Origin: an uncultured Eubacteriales bacterium
Lineage (GTDB): Bacteria > Bacillota > Clostridia > Oscillospirales > Acutalibacteraceae
Length of the DNA stretch: 21,318 nucleotides
Reading direction: 5' to 3'
Assembly (NCBI GenBank): GCA_902462035.1
Contig: CABQAC010000006.1
Location: 1-21,318 of the forward strand
Shown: positions 6,267-12,479 of the stretch, in pieces
Layout of the letters: every line of letters starts with the position of its first letter
How positions within the stretch are numbered: the stretch's first letter is position 1
Notes under the pieces: generated by a model
Told to the model about the DNA's origin: nothing
Databases searched by the model: none
What the model saw: only the letters and a program-made list of their open reading frames with translations
Position numbers and translations under genes: made by a program

Positions 6267-7097
6267 ATGCTGGAAATACCCGAAAGCCTGACGTTGGCGC
6301 GCCAGTTACCCGCTGCCGCAGGCCGCACCATCGTCCGGGCGGAAGCGAATCATTCCCCCCACCGGTTTGCCTGGTACCAAGGGGATCCCGCCGCATACGC
6401 CGTTCTTTTGGCGGGGCGTACCCTGGGCCGGGCCCGGCAAGTGGGCGGTTTTGTGGAACTGGAAGCGGGCCCTATGCGGCTGCTGTTCCAGGATGGCGTC
6501 AATTTACGGCTGCTGGCGCCGGGCGCAAAGCTGCCCCTCAAGCACCAATTGCTGTTGGAGCTGGACGACGGCGCGTATTTAGCGGCTACCGTTCAGATGT
6601 ACGGCGGGCTGCTTGCTTATCAGGACGGGGAACTGGAGAATCCCTATTTCGAGCGTGCGCTGCAAGCGCCGAACCCGCTGTCGGATGCTTTTGATGAATC
6701 TTATTTTTGCGATTTATGCCGGTGCGAAGGGTTCGAAACCCTTTCCGCCAAAGCGTTTTTGGCGACCAAGCAGCGGATTCCCGGCCTGGGCAACGGGGTT
6801 CTGCAGGACATCCTTTGGCATGCGGGCATCCATCCCAAGCAACGGATGGGCGCCTTGCCGGGCGAAGCGCGCGGGAGGCTGTTCCGGGCGGTGCGCCAAA
6901 CCCTGGCGGCCATGGCGGAAGGCGGCGGGCGGGATACCGAACAGGACTTGTTCGGACAACCGGGCGGTTACCGTACGGTGCTGAGCCGTCACACCGCCAA
7001 TACCCCCTGCCCGGCCTGCGGCGAGATTATCCGGAAGGAATCCTATTTGGGCGGCAGCGTTTATTACTGCCCCCAGTGCCAGCCCTTAAATTCCTAA
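6267..7097 (+). CDS. Fpg/Nei-like H2TH DNA-binding protein lacking the canonical catalytic residues
   Basis: The 276-residue product has the Fpg/Nei architecture and length. The H2TH region reads KQRIPGLGNGVLQDILWHAG and the C-terminal zinc finger is C248-P-A-C251 ... C268-P-Q-C271. Classical Fpg/Nei enzymes excise oxidised bases using an N-terminal Pro exposed after Met removal, then Glu. Here the start is MLEIPE, so the catalytic Pro is replaced by Leu. Fpg's conserved Lys in RRGKYL is replaced in QVGGFVE (58-64), and the zinc-finger Arg appears to be missing (YLGGSVYYC). Similar MIEIPE/MLELPE homologues are familiar from Clostridia, so this is a real subfamily and not damage. The ATG is fixed by AAAGGAGGA 6 bases upstream. 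A lesion-binding or non-canonical glycosylase role is inferred. Confidence 0.88.
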   Translation: MLEIPESLTLARQLPAAAGRTIVRAEANHSPHRFAWYQGDPAAYAVLLAGRTLGRARQVGGFVELEAGPMRLLFQDGVNLRLLAPGAKLPLKHQLLLELDDGAYLAATVQMYGGLLAYQDGELENPYFERALQAPNPLSDAFDESYFCDLCRCEGFETLSAKAFLATKQRIPGLGNGVLQDILWHAGIHPKQRMGALPGEARGRLFRAVRQTLAAMAEGGGRDTEQDLFGQPGGYRTVLSRHTANTPCPACGEIIRKESYLGGSVYYCPQCQPLNS

Positions 7098-7180
7098 GGC
7101 AGAATCGATCTGGGGCCGCGCCGCGCAAATCATCTTAAGAATGGTTGGGATAAAACACTCGAATAGATGCGCGGAACATC

Positions 7181-7197
7181 CTGTTTTGATAAAACAG
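7181..7197. promoter_or_regulatory. Perfect inverted repeat upstream of the alpha/beta hydrolase (candidate operator)
   Basis: CTGTTTT-GAT-AAAACAG is a perfect 7-bp dyad with a 3-base centre, about 94 bases before the hydrolase start. It lies in the 193-base gap 7098-7290, where I found no convincing -10/-35 pair and no strong terminator for the preceding operon. No T-run follows, so a protein-binding site is likelier than a terminator. Confidence 0.45.
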
Positions 7198-7290
7198 ATA
7201 ACCGCAAATGGTACAGCACAAGCGGAATACCAAACGGGATTTGGCGCAGTTTTTATGAGGTTTGGATCGTATGGGAAAGGGGGGTGCCGT

Positions 7291-8046
7291 ATGCACCAGG
7301 AATTTTTCCGCCGGGGATCAGACGGCGGTACCATTGTGCTGTTTATCCACGGCATCCTTGGAACGCCGGACCACTTTCTCCCCTTTCTTCCGCTTGTACC
7401 GGATTCCTGGTCGGTCTACGGCGTGCTGTTAGACGGCCACGGGAAATCGGTGTCGGATTTTTCACATACCTCTATGGAAAAGTGGAAAGCTCAAATCTAT
7501 AACCTTGTGGAACAGCTAGCGCTGCAATACCGCAACATTGTCATAGTCGCTCATTCCATGGGTACGCTGTTTGCCATCGACGCAAGTTTTCGGTTCCCGC
7601 AACAGGTCAAAATGCTTTTTTTACTTGCCGTTCCGCTGGTGATACGGGTAAAGCCCGCCGCCATTGCAAATTCGGTAAAAGTTGCCTTTAACAGGGTTTT
7701 AACACGCGACCCGATTGCTTTGGCCGCAAAAAAGGCGTACAGCATTGCGCCGAATAAAAAGTTTTGGCAGTACGCCGGATGGATTCCACGCTATTGGGAG
7801 CTGTTTCGGGAAGCAAGGGCCGCAAGAAAACAAATGGGTTCGGTTTGTGTTCCCTGCTTTGTTTTCCAGTCCCAGATGGACGAGCTGGTTTCCGCAGCGG
7901 CCTTCAAATATTTAAAGGGGAACCCCGCGGTACGCGTTGCTGTTTTAAAAACGTCGAAACATTTTTATTACAGCCAGCCGGACCAGGCGTTTTTGCTGGC
8001 AGCGTTTCGGGGTGCCTGTAACAGCCTGCCCCCAACAGAAAAATAG
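7291..8046 (+). CDS. Alpha/beta hydrolase fold esterase/lipase
   Basis: The 251-residue product has the alpha/beta hydrolase signature: oxyanion-region HGILG (residues 20-24), nucleophile motif AHSMG with Ser89, candidate acid Asp197 (QMDELVS) and base His224 (SKHFYY). The first Gly of the usual GHSMG is Ala87, which is tolerated in many esterases. It resembles small cytoplasmic monoacylglycerol-lipase or carboxylesterase proteins; the substrate is unknown. There is no signal peptide. The ATG at 7291 is chosen over an upstream in-frame ATG at 7141 because AAAGGGGGG lies 5 bases before it and homology-like sequence begins there. Its coding sequence looks more AT-rich than its neighbours by eye (not measured). 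It ends convergently to the MerR gene, sharing a hairpin that includes its stop codon. Confidence 0.85.
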   Translation: MHQEFFRRGSDGGTIVLFIHGILGTPDHFLPFLPLVPDSWSVYGVLLDGHGKSVSDFSHTSMEKWKAQIYNLVEQLALQYRNIVIVAHSMGTLFAIDASFRFPQQVKMLFLLAVPLVIRVKPAAIANSVKVAFNRVLTRDPIALAAKKAYSIAPNKKFWQYAGWIPRYWELFREARAARKQMGSVCVPCFVFQSQMDELVSAAAFKYLKGNPAVRVAVLKTSKHFYYSQPDQAFLLAAFRGACNSLPPTEK

Positions 8047-8079
8047 CAGGCCCGCGGGCAACCTCCCGCGGACCTGCTA
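8039..8079 (-). terminator. Terminator of the MerR gene, shared with the convergent hydrolase gene
   Basis: TAGCAGG-C-CCGCGGG and CCCGCGG-A-CCTGCTA form a 14-bp stem with one C/A mismatch. On the minus strand it is followed by five T residues (8043-8039), a good terminator 27 bases after the MerR stop. On the plus strand there is no T-run, although the stem starts at the hydrolase stop codon and may protect that transcript's end. Confidence 0.75.
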
Positions 8080-8105
8080 TGCCGCTTGGCATATGGGAAA
8101 CCGTT

Positions 8106-8858
8106 TTAACGCGCCAGGGGGTCATTCCCGCAATAATGGGCAATCGCCCGGGCAAAAAAGGAGGCAAGCCCTGTTTTAACCTGCTCAAAGGCAGCGGCAA
8201 AGCGGGGATCCTCTTGGTACATTTGGCCCAGCCCCGCAAGAATCTGCCGGCTGCAGGGGTAATAGGTGCGGGTGATAAACGCCTGCCACCGGGCCACCAC
8301 CGCCTGCACGGCAGGGTCTTCCGGGTTCCGGTCCATCAGTGCCGCCATATTGCGGAATATTTGGGTTGTTTGGGCCTTTTCCCGGGCGCGCTGCTCTGGG
8401 GTGCGGGCTTTCTCCCGCCGGACGCTTTCCCGGTACGCTTCTGTGCCGCCCCAGCGGTTTTCCGCCTCTTGCCGGTATTCCTGTTGCGCCCGCTCCAATT
8501 CGCTGTTATGAAACGTCTGTAAATCCATCACGTTTTCTCCTTTCTCCAATCGCTCCGCCAACATCAGCAGATTGTTGAGCCGGTCGCGCTGCAGCTGCAG
8601 CAAGTACCGGTGGGTGCGCAGCGCCTGGTGTTGGTCAAAGGAGGGGTCGTCCAGCATATTCCGGATGGTGGCGAGAGGGAGCTGGAGTTCCCGTAAAAAA
8701 AGAATTTGCTGCAACCTGGCAAGCTCCGCTTCCCCATACAGGCGGTAGCCGGAATCCGTCCGCCGCCCGGGGCGCAGCAGCCCGATCTGATCGTAATAAT
8801 GCAGCGTACGCACGCTAACACCGCTTAGGGACGACAGCTGCTTAACCGGATATTCCAA
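8106..8858 (-). CDS. MerR family transcriptional regulator with TipAS-type ligand domain
   Basis: The product (250 residues from a TTG start) has a MerR winged helix at residues 2-70 (VKQLSSLSGVSVRTLHYYDQIGLL, TDSGYRLY), a dimerisation helix, and a C-terminal TipAS domain (about 110-245). TipAS domains bind bulky antibiotics such as thiopeptides, sometimes through a Cys; Cys202 (YYPCSRQIL) and Cys243 (AHYCGND) are candidates. The TTG at 8858 is chosen because the MerR domain starts there and AAAGGATGG lies just upstream. A longer reading from an ATG at 8915 would add 19 unrelated residues and run into the promoter. The gene has a MerR-type promoter of its own (8907-8937), so autoregulation is likely. 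The inducer and other targets are unknown. It follows the GH95 gene on the same strand but is separated from it by a terminator-like hairpin. Confidence 0.9.
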   Translation of the reverse strand: MEYPVKQLSSLSGVSVRTLHYYDQIGLLRPGRRTDSGYRLYGEAELARLQQILFLRELQLPLATIRNMLDDPSFDQHQALRTHRYLLQLQRDRLNNLLMLAERLEKGENVMDLQTFHNSELERAQQEYRQEAENRWGGTEAYRESVRREKARTPEQRAREKAQTTQIFRNMAALMDRNPEDPAVQAVVARWQAFITRTYYPCSRQILAGLGQMYQEDPRFAAAFEQVKTGLASFFARAIAHYCGNDPLAR

Positions 8859-8906
8859 ATGGTATCGCCATCCTTTCCAACATGGCCCGCTTTCCTTGAC
8901 AAAATA

Positions 8907-8937
8907 ATGATCCACTATGACGCAGCGTGAGAGTCAA
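8907..8937 (-). promoter_or_regulatory. MerR-type promoter/operator with 19-bp spacer
   Basis: On the minus strand TTGACT (8937-8932) and GATCAT (8912-8907) are separated by 19 bases. The spacer carries a dyad, CTCACG-CTG-CGTCATAG, with ACG/CGT at its core. Over-long 19-bp spacers with a central dyad are the mark of promoters activated by MerR family proteins through DNA distortion. The MerR gene begins about 40 bases after the predicted start. Confidence 0.8.
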
Positions 8938-9057
8938 GGCTTTTTATAAAAATTCCGGAACAGGGTGTAATACAAACTGCGACGGCCTTGGCCTGTCGGG
9001 ATGGGCGGCTTTGAAGCGGCGTGAAGGATATTAGTCCGTTTTATTGTCCATAAACAC

Positions 9058-9084
9058 CCGCGGCATGAAAAATTCATGCCGCGG
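9058..9084 (-). terminator. Hairpin at the end of the GH95 operon
   Basis: CCGCGGCATGAA and TTCATGCCGCGG form a perfect 12-bp stem with a 3-base loop, 7 bases past the GH95 stop. The minus-strand sequence that follows (GTGTTTATGG) is only weakly T-rich, so it may work as a leaky terminator or a 3'-end stabiliser. The rest of the gap 8940-9091 shows no gene. Confidence 0.6.
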
Positions 9085-9091
9085 TTGTTTG

Positions 9092-11317
9092 CTATAACGT
9101 GATGTCCGTCCGTTCGCCCGCGCGCAGGGCCACGGTTGTTTCTTTGCCCCGGTAGCGCAGCCGGAATGTGGAATCCCGCAGCGCGGTCATGGCCAAGGCG
9201 GAAAGGGAACCGTTTTTCCACTCGATATCGGCACTGGCGCCGCCCCGTACCCGAACGCCAAGCAGCGCGCCGTCCGGCCAGCCGTTGGGCAGGGCGGGAA
9301 GCAGGTCTACATACCCGGCGTGAGACTGGACAATCATCTCTAGTATAGCGGCCGCAATGCCGAAATTTCCATCGATTTGGAAAGGCGGATGGGTGTCCAA
9401 TAGGTTCATCTGCACCGAATGGTCCAGCAGGGCGCGAATGCTGTCCCTTGCGGCTTCGCCGTCGCGAAGCCGGGCCAAAAAGCAGGTAACCCACGCCCGG
9501 CTCCAGCCGGTATGACCGCCGCCATGGGACAGGCGGAAGTCAAGGGTGTTTTTGGCGGCCTGAAACAACTCCGGCGTATCCGCGGTAATTTCGGTACCGG
9601 GGTGCAACGCAAACAGATGGGAAATGTGGCGGTGGCCCGGCTCGGCCTCGCCGTACTCCTCGTTCCATTCCATCAGCCTGCCGTCGGAAGAAACTTTGGA
9701 TTGGGGCAGGCGGGACAATATCTGCCGCAGCCGGTCCCCTCCCTCGGGGGAAATCTTCAGACGGTCGCAGCCCTCCAGATACCAGGTAATGAGCTGCCGG
9801 AGAATTTGGATATCCATAGCCGGCGCCATGCACAGGCAGCCCTTTTGCCCTTTTTCGGTAAGGTAGGTATTCTCCGGCGAAAGGGACGGCCCCGTAAGGA
9901 AGGTGCCATCCGGCGCTTCGGTCAGCGTGTCCTCGCAAAAGCGGATGGCTTCCCGCATGACAGGCAGCGCTTGCTCGGCAAGGAATTTTTCGTCCTGGGT
10001 GAACAAAAAATGTTCGTACAAATGCAGCGAAAGCCACGCGCCGCCCATGGGCCAGAAGGGGGAGGAATCAAAAATGCCGTCCGGATCGGTATTGGCCCAA
10101 AGATCGGTATTGTGGTGAGCGCAGAACCCCTGTGCGCCGTACAGGCGCCGGGCGGTTTCCCGGCCGCTTTGGGCCAGCCGGTCGATGAGCCGGAACAGCG
10201 GCCGGTGGCATTCCGGCAGCCCCATGGGTTCCGCCATCCAATAGTTCATCTCGGTATTGATGTTGATGGTGTATTTGCACTCCCACGGCGGGGTGTAGCT
10301 GCCGTTCCAAATCCCCTGCAGGTTGGCCGGCATAACACAATCGTAGGAACTGGAAATCATCAAATACTTGGCGTATTGAAACAGCAGCACCGTTAGGGTA
10401 TTTAAATCCGCTTCGCAGCCGCCGCGCAGTTTTTCCAGCATCTGGTCCAAGGGCAGGGACGGCGTTTGGGCGCCGGCCAATTCCAGCCTAACCCGGCGGT
10501 ACAACCGGTGGTATTCTTCCAGGTGAATGCGGCGAATTTCGTCATATCCCGCCGCTTCGGCCCGGTCCAGCGCGTCCAGGCATTCCTGCCGGTAGTGGTC
10601 GCGCCCGCCAAAGCTGGTGGCGCTGGATAAATAGATTGTGACTTCCCGGGCGTTTTCGGTATAGACGAAATCGCCCATGGTGGAAACTTCGGCCCCCTTG
10701 GCGGCAAGACGGACCGCGCTGAAATAACGTACCCCGCCTTCCCCGCACTGGCCCCAGTTGGCAGCGGTCTTTAAGCCGATTTTACCCGTGTTTTCTTCAA
10801 AGGGCTTTCGGCTGATGTTGACGCTGACAGTCAGTCCTTCGGGCGCGTCGGTGGTCATGCGGATAGCCAGTACATTATACCGGTGGCTGACCAGGTGTTC
10901 CCGCCGGTATGACGCGCCCCGCATTTTGTATTCCACCGTAGCCAGAGCGTTATCCAAATCGAGCTGTCTGGCGTAATTTTCCGCCTTGTCCTTATGGTTC
11001 ATCAGGCAGATGCGCAGATCCCCGGCCGGTTGAAAAGGGTTAAGATATTTGGGCGTAGAGGTCAGGGCCATTTTGGCAAGGAATTGGGCCTTCTGAACCT
11101 CTCCCGCCATCAGCAGGCGGCGGATCTCCGCCACATTTTGCAGCGCATCGGGGTTTTTCCGGTCCCGCTTGGGGCCGTACCAAAGGGTTTCCTCGTTGAC
11201 AAAAATGGTTTCCTCGTCCGGCTTGCCCATAATCATGGCGCCCAGCCGCCCGTTTCCGATGGGAAACCCATCGTCCCAAACCCGTGCGTTTTTTTCTAGT
11301 CTGATCACGCTATTCAT
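9092..11317 (-). CDS. GH95 family alpha-L-fucosidase or alpha-L-galactosidase
   Basis: The 741-residue product is a canonical GH95 enzyme. Motifs in order are IGNGRLGAM (21-29), ETLWYG, Asn352/Asn354 in TININTEMNYW, Glu482 in SPENTY (general acid), HRHISH, GHTGWSRAW, and Asp649 in FQIDGNFG (base activated through the Asn pair). These inverting enzymes remove terminal alpha-L-fucose (1,2-linked) or, in some plant-glycan-degrading members, alpha-L-galactose; sequence motifs alone do not decide which. There is no signal peptide, so it works in the cytoplasm on imported oligosaccharides. The ATG at 11317 has AAAGGATGG upstream. It is the last gene of the transport/degradation operon, 54 bases after the CE15-like gene, with a hairpin in the gap. 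Confidence 0.93.
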   Translation of the reverse strand: MNSVIRLEKNARVWDDGFPIGNGRLGAMIMGKPDEETIFVNEETLWYGPKRDRKNPDALQNVAEIRRLLMAGEVQKAQFLAKMALTSTPKYLNPFQPAGDLRICLMNHKDKAENYARQLDLDNALATVEYKMRGASYRREHLVSHRYNVLAIRMTTDAPEGLTVSVNISRKPFEENTGKIGLKTAANWGQCGEGGVRYFSAVRLAAKGAEVSTMGDFVYTENAREVTIYLSSATSFGGRDHYRQECLDALDRAEAAGYDEIRRIHLEEYHRLYRRVRLELAGAQTPSLPLDQMLEKLRGGCEADLNTLTVLLFQYAKYLMISSSYDCVMPANLQGIWNGSYTPPWECKYTININTEMNYWMAEPMGLPECHRPLFRLIDRLAQSGRETARRLYGAQGFCAHHNTDLWANTDPDGIFDSSPFWPMGGAWLSLHLYEHFLFTQDEKFLAEQALPVMREAIRFCEDTLTEAPDGTFLTGPSLSPENTYLTEKGQKGCLCMAPAMDIQILRQLITWYLEGCDRLKISPEGGDRLRQILSRLPQSKVSSDGRLMEWNEEYGEAEPGHRHISHLFALHPGTEITADTPELFQAAKNTLDFRLSHGGGHTGWSRAWVTCFLARLRDGEAARDSIRALLDHSVQMNLLDTHPPFQIDGNFGIAAAILEMIVQSHAGYVDLLPALPNGWPDGALLGVRVRGGASADIEWKNGSLSALAMTALRDSTFRLRYRGKETTVALRAGERTDITL

Positions 11318-11328
11318 GGTATGACCAT
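11316..11328 (-). promoter_or_regulatory. Start-codon hairpin of the GH95 gene
   Basis: ATGGT-CAT-ACCAT pairs the end of the AAAGGATGG Shine-Dalgarno with the ATG start codon, a 5-bp stem with a 3-base loop. The arrangement closely matches that at 3041-3060 before the other GH95-type gene. Confidence 0.45.
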
Positions 11329-11338
11329 CCTTTCGCCG

Positions 11339-11358
11339 CTGCCGTTTAAAAACGGCAG
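11339..11358 (-). promoter_or_regulatory. Intercistronic hairpin between the CE15-like and GH95 genes
   Basis: CTGCCGTTT and AAACGGCAG form a 9-bp stem with a 2-base centre, between the esterase stop (11372) and the GH95 binding site. There is no T-run after it on the transcribed strand, so it probably marks RNA processing or stability and not termination. Confidence 0.55.
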
Positions 11359-11371
11359 CCGTCTTCTCGGT

Positions 11372-12448
11372 TTAGCAGCCGTGTTTTTCGCGGAACGCCA
11401 TGACCTGCTGCCAGTCGTAGCGGCTTAAAAAGTGGGTACCGGTGCGCATATGGTAGCCAATGCGCCCTTCCTGCAATGGCACGTCCGTCTGGGGCATACT
11501 AGTCGCCGCCAAGCCCTGATAGCCCATCATCTGATAAACCGGCGAAGCAGCGGCGCAGCTGAGGAACTCGGAAACGGGATCCGCCCACGCGTCCTCCTTG
11601 GCAGAGCAGACGTACAAATAGCGCGGCGCAACCAGCGAAAGCACAAAATGCTGGTCAAAAGGCAGCTCAAATTCGCGGTCCGCAAACGCCTTAAAATTGC
11701 CGCAGAACCAGTAGCCGGGCGTTGGACGTGTCAAATTGGCGATAATTTCGCCCTGTTTGCCGCGGAACAACGCGACGCCGCCAGCGCCCGAATCGTTTGC
11801 AACGGTCAGCGAAAACCGTTCGTCGCATGCGCCGCACCATAGGGCCGTCTTGCCCAGGCGGGAATGGCCGATCACCGCGATGCGGTTTGTATCCACGGTA
11901 TCTAAAGTCTGCAAATAATCCATGATGCGGCTGGCTGCCCATGCCCACATCGAAATCTTGCCCCAACTGTCGAATGGGTTGCGGGACGCATGGCTTGCCA
12001 ATCCATTTTTGAATTCGTCGTCCCGGTCCGGGGCAACGGCCTGGTACCATACGGTAGCGACACCATAGCCCTGGTCTAGGATCTCCTCGGTGGGAAGCTC
12101 CTCGCTGCACGCATTGTCCGAAAAAGAAAGGTGGACAAAAACGGGCGCTTTTTCCGCCTTTTTGGGTAAAATCAGCCGGAAGGGAAAGGTAAAATTGGTG
12201 TAAAAGATTTTGGCAGTCAGCAGAATGGTCTGCATGATGGCCTTGCCCGCAAAAGCATCCTTATTTTCCAGTTTGATTTCGTGCTCGATCTCGATTTTTG
12301 AATTGGGCGTCACGCCGTACATATGGTGCCGCAGCAGTTCAAGAATTTCCGTCCGCCGCCGCGGCCAGTCGGCCTGGGCGACGGGGGAGCCGTCTGAAAA
12401 GCGTAGTACGTCGGGCAACTCTCGTTCCAACAACAATTTTTCAATCAT
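11372..12448 (-). CDS. CE15-like glucuronoyl esterase (alpha/beta hydrolase)
   Basis: The 358-residue product has the bacterial CE15 layout: a substrate loop ending RNPFDSWGKISMWAWAASR, nucleophile motif GHSRLGKTALW with Ser196 followed by the oxyanion Arg197, NDSGAGG, SAKEDAWADP (candidate acid region), and His339 in THFLSRYDW. CE15 enzymes hydrolyse esters of 4-O-methyl-glucuronic acid, as in lignin-xylan cross-links; related enzymes may act on other uronate esters. No signal peptide is visible, although most characterised CE15 enzymes are secreted, so this one probably acts on imported fragments. The ATG at 12448 follows GGAAAGGGG, and the gene lies 31 bases after the GH2 gene, consistent with co-transcription. 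The alternative is an acetyl-xylan-type esterase; the Ser-Arg pair favours CE15. Confidence 0.78.
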   Translation of the reverse strand: MIEKLLLERELPDVLRFSDGSPVAQADWPRRRTEILELLRHHMYGVTPNSKIEIEHEIKLENKDAFAGKAIMQTILLTAKIFYTNFTFPFRLILPKKAEKAPVFVHLSFSDNACSEELPTEEILDQGYGVATVWYQAVAPDRDDEFKNGLASHASRNPFDSWGKISMWAWAASRIMDYLQTLDTVDTNRIAVIGHSRLGKTALWCGACDERFSLTVANDSGAGGVALFRGKQGEIIANLTRPTPGYWFCGNFKAFADREFELPFDQHFVLSLVAPRYLYVCSAKEDAWADPVSEFLSCAAASPVYQMMGYQGLAATSMPQTDVPLQEGRIGYHMRTGTHFLSRYDWQQVMAFREKHGC

Positions 12449-12479
12449 AAGACAATCCCCTTTCCATCCTCTGTCGTAT

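Noticed and set aside
7141..7290. An upstream in-frame start for the alpha/beta hydrolase at 7141, adding 50 residues.
   Set aside because: The extra residues do not resemble the fold and include the operator-like dyad, and the best ribosome binding site is directly before 7291.
8896..8918. A perfect TTGACA on the plus strand upstream of the MerR gene, as a divergent promoter.
   Set aside because: No -10 box lies at 16-19 bases, and no plus-strand gene follows before the GH95 gene, which is on the other strand.
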